Positions 14,594 to 20,879 of a stretch of DNA of 24,988 nucleotides are shown piece after piece. The number at the start of each line of letters is the position of its first letter. Positions within the stretch are counted from its first letter, which is position 1. The position numbers and the translations under genes are program-made. A model generated the notes under the pieces. It was not told the origin of the DNA. It saw nothing but the letters and a program-made list of their open reading frames with translations, and did not search any database. Origin of the DNA: CAYMRL01 sp964398985 (GTDB taxonomy: Bacteria > Deinococcota > Deinococci > Deinococcales > Trueperaceae); assembly GCA_964398985.1 (NCBI GenBank), contig CAYNOS010000034.1:1-24988 (forward strand), written 5' to 3'.

Positions 14594-15706
14594 GCGTGCG
14601 TCGCGCCACAACCTCTCGACCTGGTAATCGCGCATGTACCCGTAGCCGCCCAGGATCTGGATCGCGTCGTCGCAGGCCTTCACGCCGGCCACGCTGCCCT
14701 TGAGCTTCGCCATCGCGGCCGCGGCCGTGTGGTCGCGACCGGCGTCCCGCAACGCCGCCGCCTTCAACGTGAGCAGGCGGGCAGCTTCGAGTTCGGTGGC
14801 GGCTTCCGCCAACTTGAACGCGACCGCTTGGTGGCGAGCGATCGGCGTGGCGAACTGAACGCGTTCCTTGGCGTAGCGACCAGCCATCTCCAGCGCGGCC
14901 CGTCCCAGCCCGATGCCCATCGCAGCGATGCCGATGCGGCCGCCGTCGAGCACGCGCATCACGTCGCCGAACGCCTGTCCCTTGATGCCGAGGAGCTGGG
15001 CGGCCGCCACCGGCACGCCGTCGAAGCTGACGGCGGCGGTGTCGGAGCTCTTCAGCCCGAGCTTGTGTTCCGGGGTGCCGCGCTGGACCCCGTGGCTCGC
15101 GCCGTCGACGACGAACGCCGAGATCCCGGTGGCTCGCGACGCGCCGGCTGCCGGCTCCGCGGTCCTCGCCATCACGACGTAGGTGGAGGCGACGCTGCCT
15201 TGCGTGATGAACATCTTGCTGCCGTCGATCACGTAGCCGCCGGAGACCTCGCGCGCCCGCGTGCGCAGGCTGGCGGCGTCGGATCCGGCTCCGGGCTCGG
15301 TCAGGCACCAGGCGCCGAGCCGCTCTCCGCTCGCCAGCGGGGGCAGCCACTGAGTCAGCTGCTCGTCGCTGCCGGCGACCAGCAGGTGGCCGACGCACAG
15401 CGAGTTGTGGGAGGCGACCGTGAGGCACAAGGAGCCGTCGACGGCCGCCAGCTCCTCGATGACGAGCGCCGTCGTGACGCTGCTGAGCTCCGAGCCGCCG
15501 TAGCGTTCCGGCACCTGTAGGCCGAACAGCCCCAGTTCGGCCAGCGCTGGGACCAGTTCCCATGGGAACTCGCCCGTGACGTCCCTGTGCGCGGCTCCGG
15601 GAGCGACCTCGGCAGCCAGGAACGCTCTCAGGCTACCGATCAGGCTGCGCTGATCGTCGTCCAGATCGAACCACGGGGTGCTGCTACTCGATGCGCCTCG
15701 TGTCAT
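14507..15706 (-). CDS. Acyl-CoA dehydrogenase
   Basis: FAD-dependent acyl-CoA dehydrogenase of 399 aa, oxidising an acyl-CoA to the 2-enoyl-CoA. The N-terminal helical domain has FGLQVPERYGGSEL; the middle beta domain shows CLTEPGAGSDAASLRT and GYVIDGSKMFITQGSVA; then GLKSSDTAAVSFDGVPV, GGRIGIAAMGIGLGRAALE and RVQFATPIARHQAV. The C-terminus GYGYMRDYQVERLWRDARLTRIGEGTDEIQ contains the Glu expected as catalytic base (Glu377). Chain-length specificity cannot be read off; a short- or branched-chain role would fit the HMG-CoA lyase in the window, but this is inference. The ATG at 15706 has TAGCGT 5 nt upstream and no ribosome binding site. Convergent overlap with dusA. Confidence 0.95.
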   Translation of the reverse strand: MTRGASSSSTPWFDLDDDQRSLIGSLRAFLAAEVAPGAAHRDVTGEFPWELVPALAELGLFGLQVPERYGGSELSSVTTALVIEELAAVDGSLCLTVASHNSLCVGHLLVAGSDEQLTQWLPPLASGERLGAWCLTEPGAGSDAASLRTRAREVSGGYVIDGSKMFITQGSVASTYVVMARTAEPAAGASRATGISAFVVDGASHGVQRGTPEHKLGLKSSDTAAVSFDGVPVAAAQLLGIKGQAFGDVMRVLDGGRIGIAAMGIGLGRAALEMAGRYAKERVQFATPIARHQAVAFKLAEAATELEAARLLTLKAAALRDAGRDHTAAAAMAKLKGSVAGVKACDDAIQILGGYGYMRDYQVERLWRDARLTRIGEGTDEIQHLVIAREFLAGLAGQG

Positions 15707-15711
15707 GCGTC

Positions 15712-15717
15712 ACGCTA
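15712..15717 (-). promoter_or_regulatory. -10 element of acyl-CoA dehydrogenase gene (leaderless)
   Basis: TAGCGT on the minus strand, 5 nt from the ATG. Divergent from the aroH promoter. Confidence 0.45.
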
Positions 15718-15758
15718 GCCGAAGTGAGCAGGTCGCGCCTAGCGTCGTGTGAAGTTGC

Positions 15759-15767
15759 TGGTACACT
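15759..15767 (+). promoter_or_regulatory. Extended -10 of aroH (leaderless)
   Basis: TGGTACACT (TGnTANNNT) ending 7 nt before the ATG at 15775. Confidence 0.65.
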
Positions 15768-15774
15768 CCGGCGC

Positions 15775-16158
15775 ATGCAGGAGGGCTACTGGTTACGGGG
15801 TATCAGGGGTGCGACGAGCGTCGAGGAGGATACGCCGACCGCGATCTTGAAGGCCACCAGGGAACTCCTGGTCGCGATGCTCGAAGCCAATGACATCGAC
15901 GATTTCGAGGTGATCGCGGCGATCTTCTTCACCACCACCCCGGACCTGACGTCGACCTTCCCGGCCGAAGCCGCCAGGGACATCGGGATGGACATGGTGC
16001 CCTTGATCTGCAATCAGGAGATCCCGGTCCCTGGACGGGTGCCGCGTTGCGTCAGGGTGATGATGCAGGTGAACACGCTCAGAGGGCAGAACGAGATGCG
16101 CCACGTCTACCTCGGCGCGGCTCGCGCGTTGCGACCTGACCTGTCGAGCGCGCAGTAG
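15775..16158 (+). CDS. aroH: Monofunctional chorismate mutase, AroH class
   Basis: Converts chorismate to prephenate for Phe/Tyr synthesis. The 127-aa protein is the small trimeric AroH type, not the helical AroQ type. Motifs: LRGIRGATSVEEDTP (7-21), FTTTPDLTSTFPAEAAR (52-68), NQEIPVPGRVPRCVRVMM (80-97), RHVYLGAARALRPDL at the C-terminus. By alignment with the Bacillus subtilis enzyme the active-site residues Arg11, Glu82, Arg94 and Tyr112 are all present. ATG 15775 starts the conserved sequence and follows an extended -10; a reading from 15691 adds an unrelated N-terminus. Its last 80 nt are overlapped on the other strand by the small minus-strand gene. No aromatic-pathway neighbours are nearby. 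Confidence 0.95.
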   Translation: MQEGYWLRGIRGATSVEEDTPTAILKATRELLVAMLEANDIDDFEVIAAIFFTTTPDLTSTFPAEAARDIGMDMVPLICNQEIPVPGRVPRCVRVMMQVNTLRGQNEMRHVYLGAARALRPDLSSAQ

Positions 16159-16378
16159 GGTGCGCCCTGGCGGGCAGGGCCGCCTGGCCCAGCGCCTGCG
16201 AGTTCGCGGTAGCGGCCGCTGCGCTGCGGGCAGCCCTGGCCGGCGATCCGATGGTGCCGGACGGCGAGTGGCCGTGACCGGCTTCCTTGGCGAGCTTGAC
16301 GAGACTGATCCGGGCGGCCTCGAGGCTGAGGCGTGAGTGGCGGTCCAAGTGTAGAAGTTCGGGCGGGAGCATGAACAT
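16079..16378 (-). CDS. Small unknown protein (99 aa) with a consensus promoter
   Basis: Unrecognised small gene. The start ATG has GGAGG exactly 6 nt upstream, and 19 nt further up lies a textbook promoter, which is rare in this window. The first 35 residues include an amphipathic segment HLDRHSRLSLEAARISLVKL; the rest is Ala/Arg/Ser-rich and basic, with no Cys, signal peptide or domain. Codon third positions are GC-rich for about the first 70 codons and less so in the last 20, which run antisense to the aroH 3' end, so a real product with an uninformative tail is possible. It lies 101 nt downstream of the ArsR-type regulator on the same strand. Alternatively the promoter drives a small RNA and the ORF is incidental, but the SD spacing argues for translation. 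Confidence 0.6.
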   Translation of the reverse strand: MFMLPPELLHLDRHSRLSLEAARISLVKLAKEAGHGHSPSGTIGSPARAARSAAAATANSQALGQAALPARAHPTARSTGQVATREPRRGRRGASRSAL

Positions 16379-16396
16379 AGGCGTCCTCCGATAAAG

Positions 16397-16425
16397 ATGA
16401 TAGGCGAACGCCGACTAATTGTCAA
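16397..16425 (-). promoter_or_regulatory. Consensus promoter of the 99-aa gene
   Basis: Minus strand TTGACA (16425-16420), a 17-bp spacer, TATCAT (16402-16397). The best -35/-10 pair in the window; predicted start near 16390, leader about 12 nt with GGAGG. Confidence 0.85.
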
Positions 16426-16440
16426 TAGGTCTACGCCGAT
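16400..16440. repeat. Paired direct repeats over the 99-aa gene promoter (operator candidate)
   Basis: ATAGGnnnACGCCGA occurs at 16400-16414 and 16425-16439, 25 bp apart on the plus strand, with 12 of 15 positions identical. The first copy covers part of the -10 and the spacer, the second part of the -35 and upstream DNA. The first copy also contains the palindrome GGCG-AA-CGCC. The arrangement suggests a repressor site. Confidence 0.5.
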
Positions 16441-16479
16441 GTAGGTTCGGGCCGGTGGGCAACGGCCCGGAGCCGCGGC

Positions 16480-17517
16480 TCACGAGGAGAGAGCCTGCTC
16501 GAGTTCCGCCAGCAGCGCCGAGACCGCGTCGTGGTCGAGGCGATAGAACGAGCGGTTGCCTTCCTTGACGACATCGACGAGGCCCATCTCGCGCAGCAGC
16601 CTCAAGTGCCCGCTGGCGGTCGGCTGACTGACTCCGAGCTGCTTGGCGAGGTCGCCCACCGTCATCGGGAACTTGGTCAGACGCGCGATCAGCACCATCA
16701 GGAACAGCCGCGTCGGGTCGCTGAAGGCCTTGAGCCGGGTGGCGAGGTCGGCGGTCTCGCGTTGCTGTTGCTCGAAGGCGCTCTCGCCGTGAACCCCGAA
16801 CCCGATGTAGGCCGTCTCGCCGATGTCGAAGTGGAAGCCGCCGGTGGCCGCGAAGTAGAGGGGCGCCACGTAGACCTTGCCGTGCTTCAGCCGTTCGCGG
16901 ATCTCCTCGGCGGCCGCCTCGAACTGCACGAAGTGGTGCGCGGGCAGCGCCGGCAACAGGTCGCCGGCGGCTTCCGCGTCGGCGGCCAGGCGCAGCGCCA
17001 CCTGCTCGGTGAGAGCCCGACCCTCGCGCTCCCAAGCCGGCTCCAGGTAGTGCCACAGCGCTCGGATCGACGTTTGCATGGGGTTGGCCCAGCGCTCCTT
17101 GCCCACTTCTCGGTACACGCGCTTGAGTTCGGAGTCCTTGGCCTCGTCCCCCTCGCCGGGCCGCATCGTGGCCTCGAGCATGGCCAGCATTCTCGCCGGC
17201 ACCCCAGGGAGGTCGTCGAGGAACCTCTCGGGAGTGGGATCGGCGGCGTAGCCGAGCCCGCAGGCGGCCAAGAACAGTTCGTAGCCGACGCGCTCCAGTG
17301 CCTGTTGAGCCCACAGCTCGCGCAGTTCAATCAGCCATCCCGGAGGCGACGCGCGGAGCTCCGCGAGCCACGGCAACTGGCTGTCGCCGCCGGCGTCGAA
17401 GCGCTTCATGACGCTGAAATAGGCGTAGGAGAGTTCGAGGACCGGTGACGGCCTCACCTCCAGCGGGAGGTGGCTCGTGAGCGGCGCGGAGAAGCGGAGT
17501 ATCGAGCTATCTACCAT
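16480..17517 (-). CDS. ArsR-type winged-helix transcriptional regulator with long N-terminal domain
   Basis: A 345-aa regulator whose C-terminus (about 259-340) is an ArsR winged helix: LATRLKAFSDPTRLFLMVLIARL, then the helix-turn-helix TVGDLAKQLGVSQPTASGHLRLLREMGLV and the wing EGNRSFYRL. Classical ArsR proteins are about 100 aa; here about 255 residues precede the HTH, mostly helical with several Trp and a GGFHFDIGETAYIGFG beta segment just before it. This resembles regulators with an N-terminal sensing domain (the DUF5937-like layout in actinobacteria), but I cannot assign a ligand. The metal-binding CxC of arsenic/cadmium sensors is missing; the only Cys is Cys86. The ATG at 17517 is about 12 nt after TAATAT. 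Upstream lies an AGCAG/CTGCT inverted repeat, and the downstream same-strand gene has duplicated operator-like repeats. Confidence 0.82.
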   Translation of the reverse strand: MVDSSILRFSAPLTSHLPLEVRPSPVLELSYAYFSVMKRFDAGGDSQLPWLAELRASPPGWLIELRELWAQQALERVGYELFLAACGLGYAADPTPERFLDDLPGVPARMLAMLEATMRPGEGDEAKDSELKRVYREVGKERWANPMQTSIRALWHYLEPAWEREGRALTEQVALRLAADAEAAGDLLPALPAHHFVQFEAAAEEIRERLKHGKVYVAPLYFAATGGFHFDIGETAYIGFGVHGESAFEQQQRETADLATRLKAFSDPTRLFLMVLIARLTKFPMTVGDLAKQLGVSQPTASGHLRLLREMGLVDVVKEGNRSFYRLDHDAVSALLAELEQALSS

Positions 17518-17529
17518 TGGTCACTACCT

Positions 17530-17538
17530 ATATTAGCA
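17530..17538 (-). promoter_or_regulatory. Extended -10 of the ArsR-type regulator gene
   Basis: Minus strand TGCTAATAT, 12 nt before the ATG, giving a predicted leader of about 5-6 nt. No clear -35. Confidence 0.55.
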
Positions 17539-17548
17539 GGTCGCTGCT
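17535..17548. repeat. Inverted repeat at the regulator promoter
   Basis: AGCAG-GTCG-CTGCT overlaps the upstream edge of the extended -10, a position suited to autoregulation. Short, so it may be chance. Confidence 0.3.
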
Positions 17549-17571
17549 GGTTGGAAGTGACAGAAGTCCGC

Positions 17572-17853
17572 CTAGCGCCAATCCTTGACGGGCACCAACT
17601 CGCCGCCATCGACGGTCGCGACGCGCACCTTATGGGCGCGGTCGGTGGTGACCTCGAGGGTCGCCTGATCGAGCGTGTTGGGACCTATCAGGCTCTTGCG
17701 CACGAAGTAGCCGGCGCCCTGCAGGCTCATCTCGCTGGTCTTCGAGAGCCTCACCTCGATGACCTCGCCCTTGCGGTCGGTGCGGACGCGGCAGATGAGG
17801 AAGTTCGCGTCGTCCTTGAAGCGAGGGTCCTGGCGGCGGAACAGACCGAACAT
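17572..17853 (-). CDS. Hypothetical 93-aa protein
   Basis: Not recognised. The 93-aa protein begins FGLFRRQDPRFKDDANFLICRVRTD and looks mainly beta-stranded, with alternating charged and hydrophobic residues (GEVIEVRLSK, ATLEVTTD, HKVRVATVDGGELVPVKDW). There is one Cys (Cys20) and no signal peptide or membrane helix. ATG 17853 is chosen because TAGGAT lies 5 nt upstream (leaderless); the reading from 17907 would add 18 residues and cover the divergent promoter. It lies 54 nt upstream of the ArsR-type gene on the same strand, so readthrough into the regulator is possible, though the regulator has its own -10. It is divergent from glycerate kinase. Confidence 0.7.
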   Translation of the reverse strand: MFGLFRRQDPRFKDDANFLICRVRTDRKGEVIEVRLSKTSEMSLQGAGYFVRKSLIGPNTLDQATLEVTTDRAHKVRVATVDGGELVPVKDWR

Positions 17854-17858
17854 GAGAC

Positions 17859-17864
17859 ATCCTA
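17859..17864 (-). promoter_or_regulatory. -10 element of the 93-aa gene (leaderless)
   Basis: TAGGAT on the minus strand, 5 nt before the ATG. Confidence 0.45.
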
Positions 17865-17867
17865 CCG

Positions 17868-17926
17868 GCCTTCGGCCATTCGCCGTGCCAGAAGGGCAAG
17901 GGCTCACGCTGGTAGCCTTCGGCCAT
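17868..17926. repeat. 12-bp direct repeat between the divergent 93-aa and glycerate kinase genes
   Basis: GCCTTCGGCCAT is repeated exactly at 17868-17879 and 17915-17926. The second copy spans the end of the glycerate kinase -10 through its first codon positions; the first lies just upstream of the 93-aa gene -10. It may be a shared regulatory site or a chance duplication. Confidence 0.35.
17910..17918 (+). promoter_or_regulatory. Extended -10 of glycerate kinase gene (leaderless)
   Basis: TGGTAGCCT, 6 nt before the ATG at 17925. Confidence 0.55.
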
Positions 17927-19253
17927 GGACGCGACCTCCTCGCTGAGAGACGCCTTCGCCGCTGCCGTCGCGGCCTGTCAACCGGAGGCGGCGCTGGCGG
18001 GCCTCTATCCCGACCCCGCCGGCGACCGGGTGCTGGTGGTGGGCGCCGGCAAGCCGGCCGCCGCCATGGCGAAGGCGGCCGAGGAGCACTACGCCGACCT
18101 CGGAGCAGCGGTCGCGGGGGTCGTCGCCACCCCTTACGGACACAAGGTGGCCACGCGGCACATCACGGTGCTCGAGGCGGGACATCCGTTTCCCGACGAA
18201 TCGAGCCTGGCCGCCGCCAGCCGCGTGCTGGCCGCTGCCGCAGCGGCGCGCGCCGGCACCACCGCCTTGTGCCTGATCGGTGGCGGCGGCTCCGCGCTGT
18301 TGTGCGCACCCGCCGGGGTCACGCTCGCCCACAAGGCGTCGCTCTCCAGGGCCCTGATGGCTGCCGGGGCGGACATCTTCGAGATCAACACGGTCCGCAA
18401 GCACCTCTCCGACATCAAGGGAGGCAAGCTGGCGGCGACGCTTCATCCGGCGACCGTGCACACGCTGGCGATCTCGGACGTCGTCGGAGACGACCCGGCG
18501 ACGATCGCCGCCGGTCCCACGGTCGCCGATCCGACCACTCACCAAGATGCGCTGGACGTCCTCGACCGCTACCGCATCACCGCGCCAGAGGCGCGGGCCG
18601 TCCTGGCACAGGGCGTGCGCGGCGAGCGACCGGAGACCCCCAAGCCCGGCGACCCCCGCCTGGCAGGGGCCAGCTACCAAGTCGTCGCCAGCAACGAGAC
18701 GGCGCTCGTGGCCGCGGCCGCAAGCTTGCGGAGCCGTGGCTGGCACTGCCAGCTCAGCGGCGAGCCCGAGGTAGGGGAGGCCAAGGCGGCGGCTGCAGTC
18801 ATGGCTCGGAGGGTGGCAGCGCTGCTGAGCGGTGGCGGCCCAGCTGTCCCCACGGCCTGGTTGTCCGGCGGCGAGGTGACGGTCACCTTCCGCCCGCCGG
18901 CAAGCGGGGGCGAGCCGGGCCGCGGAGGCCCGAACTGCGAGTACGCTCTCTGGTTCGCCGCGAGGCTGCGCTCCGAGCTGCGCGAGCGCTTCACCCAGGC
19001 GGAGGCTGACGCGATGCTGGGGCGGGTGTCGTTGCTGGCGGCCGATAGCGACGGCGTCGATGGCGCCAGCGGCCTCGCCGGAGCGCTGTTCGGGCCCGGG
19101 AGCCTGGCGCTTCTCGAGCAAGACGAGCTCATGCAGGCCTTGGAGCGCCATGACACCGGCACCTACCTGCGCCGGGTCGCTGCAGCCTTCGAACGAGGCC
19201 CGACCCTGACGAACGTCAACGACGTCCGCTTCGTGCTGGTCGCGCCGGCCTGA
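17925..19253 (+). CDS. Glycerate 2-kinase, MOFRL family
   Basis: ATP-dependent kinase of the GckA/TtuD (MOFRL) type, phosphorylating D-glycerate to 2-phosphoglycerate. The 442-aa chain shows VLVVGAGKPAAAMAKAAE near the N-terminus, TPYGHKV, EAGHPFPDESSLAAA, the Gly-rich LIGGGGSALLCAPAGVTL, NTVRKHLSDIKGGKLA, TLAISDVVGDDPATIAAGPTV and the MOFRL C-terminal domain with LSGGEVTVTF, GRGGPNCEYAL and AADSDGVDG-SGLAGAL. This is the standard order and length. The ATG follows an extended -10 by 6 nt. It is divergent from the 93-aa gene and followed after 31 nt by Sua5. The glycerate source (serine cycle, glyoxylate or tartronate routes) is not shown by the neighbours. Cytoplasmic. Confidence 0.95.
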   Translation: MDATSSLRDAFAAAVAACQPEAALAGLYPDPAGDRVLVVGAGKPAAAMAKAAEEHYADLGAAVAGVVATPYGHKVATRHITVLEAGHPFPDESSLAAASRVLAAAAAARAGTTALCLIGGGGSALLCAPAGVTLAHKASLSRALMAAGADIFEINTVRKHLSDIKGGKLAATLHPATVHTLAISDVVGDDPATIAAGPTVADPTTHQDALDVLDRYRITAPEARAVLAQGVRGERPETPKPGDPRLAGASYQVVASNETALVAAAASLRSRGWHCQLSGEPEVGEAKAAAAVMARRVAALLSGGGPAVPTAWLSGGEVTVTFRPPASGGEPGRGGPNCEYALWFAARLRSELRERFTQAEADAMLGRVSLLAADSDGVDGASGLAGALFGPGSLALLEQDELMQALERHDTGTYLRRVAAAFERGPTLTNVNDVRFVLVAPA

Positions 19254-19268
19254 GAGCGGCCCCTCGGG

Positions 19269-19274
19269 TATGCT
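19269..19274 (+). promoter_or_regulatory. -10 element of Sua5/TsaC gene
   Basis: TATGCT; it contains the ATG at 19270, making that codon an unlikely start if the promoter is used. Ten nt separate it from GTG 19285. Confidence 0.5.
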
Positions 19275-19284
19275 CGGCACCGCC

Positions 19285-20346
19285 GTGGTCACCGTGATGC
19301 CAGCCGACGACCAAGCGCTCCAGGCCGCGGTCCGTGAGCTGCGAGCCGGACGTCCCGTCGGGTTCCCGACGGAGACCGTTTACGGCCTCGGAGCCGATGC
19401 CGGCAACCCTGACGCGGTCGCGGAGGTGTTTCGGCTCAAGGGCCGACCGCTCGATCACCCGCTGATCGTGCACCTTCACTCTGCTGAACAGCTCGGTGGC
19501 TACGTGGCGTTCGCCGACGAGCGTCAAGCGGCCCTGGCAGCGCGGCTGGTGGCGGCGTTCTGGCCGGGCCCACTGACGCTGGTGCTGCCGGCCCGGGTCG
19601 AGGTCCCGCGCCAGGTGACCGGTGGCCAGTCGACGGTGGCGCTCAGGTCGCCCCGACATCCGGTGGCGCAGCGCCTGCTCGCCGCCTTCGGTGGCGCGTT
19701 GGTGGCGCCGTCGGCGAACCGCTTCGGCAGGATCAGCCCCACCACCGCGGCCCACGTGGCCAGCGAGTTCGACGCGCCCGATCACGCCGGGCTCGACCTG
19801 CTCGTCCTCGACGGCGGCCCGTGCGAGGTGGGCATCGAGTCGACGATCCTCGACCTCACCAGTCCCGTCCCCAGGATCTTGAGGCCGGGAGCGGTCACGG
19901 CTGCCGACCTCGCCGCCGTTTTGGAGACGCGCGTGGCGGCTGCCGCCGGAGGCCTCGCCGCCGACCCGGCTGCCCCCGCGGTGCGGGTTCCAGGCAGCCT
20001 GGACAGGCACTACGCCCCGATCGCCCCGACTCAGGTGGTGACCGCCCGGCAGCTCGCCGACGCCCGGCTGGAACCCGGGGCTGCGGTCCTGACAGCCGGC
20101 CTCGAGGCCCCTGCCGGCTTCCCTGGCGTCTGGATAGCGCTGCCGGCCGAACCCGAGGCCTACGCACGCGGCCTCTACGCGGCTCTGCGCGCGCTCGACG
20201 CGGCCGCGCCGAGCGCCATACTGCTCGGTGAGGTGCCCGCGGGTCCGAGCTGGGACGCGGTGCGCGACCGACTGCGGCGTGCTGCGTGCACCCACGAGCC
20301 GCGGCTCGAGGCCGAAGCCGACGGCAAGGCGAGAGGAGCGTCATGA
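19285..20346 (+). CDS. L-threonylcarbamoyladenylate synthase, Sua5 type
   Basis: Makes threonylcarbamoyl-AMP from Thr, bicarbonate and ATP for the t6A37 modification of ANN-decoding tRNAs. The YrdC domain carries GRPVGFPTETVYGLGADA, FRLKGRPLDHPLIVHL, FWPGPLTLVLPA, STVALRSPRHPVAQRLL and APSANRFGRISPTTAAHV. After the GIESTILDLTSPVPRILRPG linker, SLDRHYAP leads into a C-terminal Sua5 domain, so this is the long Sua5 form rather than short TsaC. I prefer GTG 19285 because the ATG at 19270 is inside the -10 TATGCT; GTG 19294 and ATG 19297 are also possible. The stop overlaps the purE ATG (ATGA), so purE and purK are coupled to it. Confidence 0.9.
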   Translation: MVTVMPADDQALQAAVRELRAGRPVGFPTETVYGLGADAGNPDAVAEVFRLKGRPLDHPLIVHLHSAEQLGGYVAFADERQAALAARLVAAFWPGPLTLVLPARVEVPRQVTGGQSTVALRSPRHPVAQRLLAAFGGALVAPSANRFGRISPTTAAHVASEFDAPDHAGLDLLVLDGGPCEVGIESTILDLTSPVPRILRPGAVTAADLAAVLETRVAAAAGGLAADPAAPAVRVPGSLDRHYAPIAPTQVVTARQLADARLEPGAAVLTAGLEAPAGFPGVWIALPAEPEAYARGLYAALRALDAAAPSAILLGEVPAGPSWDAVRDRLRRAACTHEPRLEAEADGKARGAS

Positions 20347-20879
20347 GCGAAGAGACAGCAGCGGGCCCGACCGCTGCAGAGCGGCCGCTGGTGGCGGTGG
20401 TGATGGGCAGCGCCAGCGACTGGGAGACGATGCGCCATGCCGACGAGATGCTCGCCAGGTTCGGGGTGCCGCGCACCTGTCACGTCGTCTCCGCTCACCG
20501 CACGCCGGGGAAGCTGAGCGAGTTCGCGGCCGCGGCAGCGGGCCAGGGCTACCGCGTGCTGATCGCGGGGGCCGGCGGCGCAGCCCACCTTCCCGGGATG
20601 CTGGCCGCCGGCACGCACTTGCCCGTCTTCGGCGTGCCGGTCCAGAGCGCGGCTCTCAGCGGTCTCGACTCGCTGTTGTCGATCGTCCAGATGCCCAAGG
20701 GGGTGCCGGTCGGCACCTTGGCGATCGGGCCGGCGGGCGCGGTCAACGCCGCGTTGTTGGCCATCGCCGTGCTGGCCACCAGCCGGCCGGAACTCGAGCG
20801 TCGGCTGATCGCCTACCGTGAGGAGCAGACCGCCGCCGCCTTGGCGATGAGCCTGCCGAGCGACAGCTTCGTCCCGTGA
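20343..20879 (+). CDS. purE: N5-carboxyaminoimidazole ribonucleotide mutase
   Basis: Class I PurE, converting N5-CAIR to CAIR in purine synthesis. The 178-aa protein has VMGSASDWETM (20-30), VVSAHRTPGKL with the conserved Ser50-Ala-His52-Arg53, the GAGGAAHLPGMLAAGTHLPVFGVPV segment and SGLDSLLSIVQMPKGVPVGTLAIG: all hallmarks of the PurK-dependent bacterial form. About 14 extra residues precede the first strand. ATG 20343 lies just after GAGAGGAG and overlaps the Sua5 stop. The 3' end overlaps purK in GTGA, so the substrate-producing enzyme is made from the same message. Confidence 0.97.
   Translation: MSEETAAGPTAAERPLVAVVMGSASDWETMRHADEMLARFGVPRTCHVVSAHRTPGKLSEFAAAAAGQGYRVLIAGAGGAAHLPGMLAAGTHLPVFGVPVQSAALSGLDSLLSIVQMPKGVPVGTLAIGPAGAVNAALLAIAVLATSRPELERRLIAYREEQTAAALAMSLPSDSFVP

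Noticed and set aside
15691..15774. Longer aroH reading from ATG 15691
   Set aside because: It would run through the aroH -10 and the divergent acyl-CoA dehydrogenase promoter and start; the added residues are unlike AroH proteins.
16164..16180. Hairpin GCCCTG/CAGGGC after the aroH stop as a terminator
   Set aside because: Only 6 bp with no T-run after it, and it lies inside the opposite-strand small gene; hairpins of this size are common at this GC content.
16448..16469. Inverted repeat CGGGCCG/CGGCCCG downstream of the ArsR-type gene as a terminator
   Set aside because: The minus-strand tail is AACCTACATC rather than T-rich, so a terminator call is not justified; it may be only a weak transcript-end hairpin.
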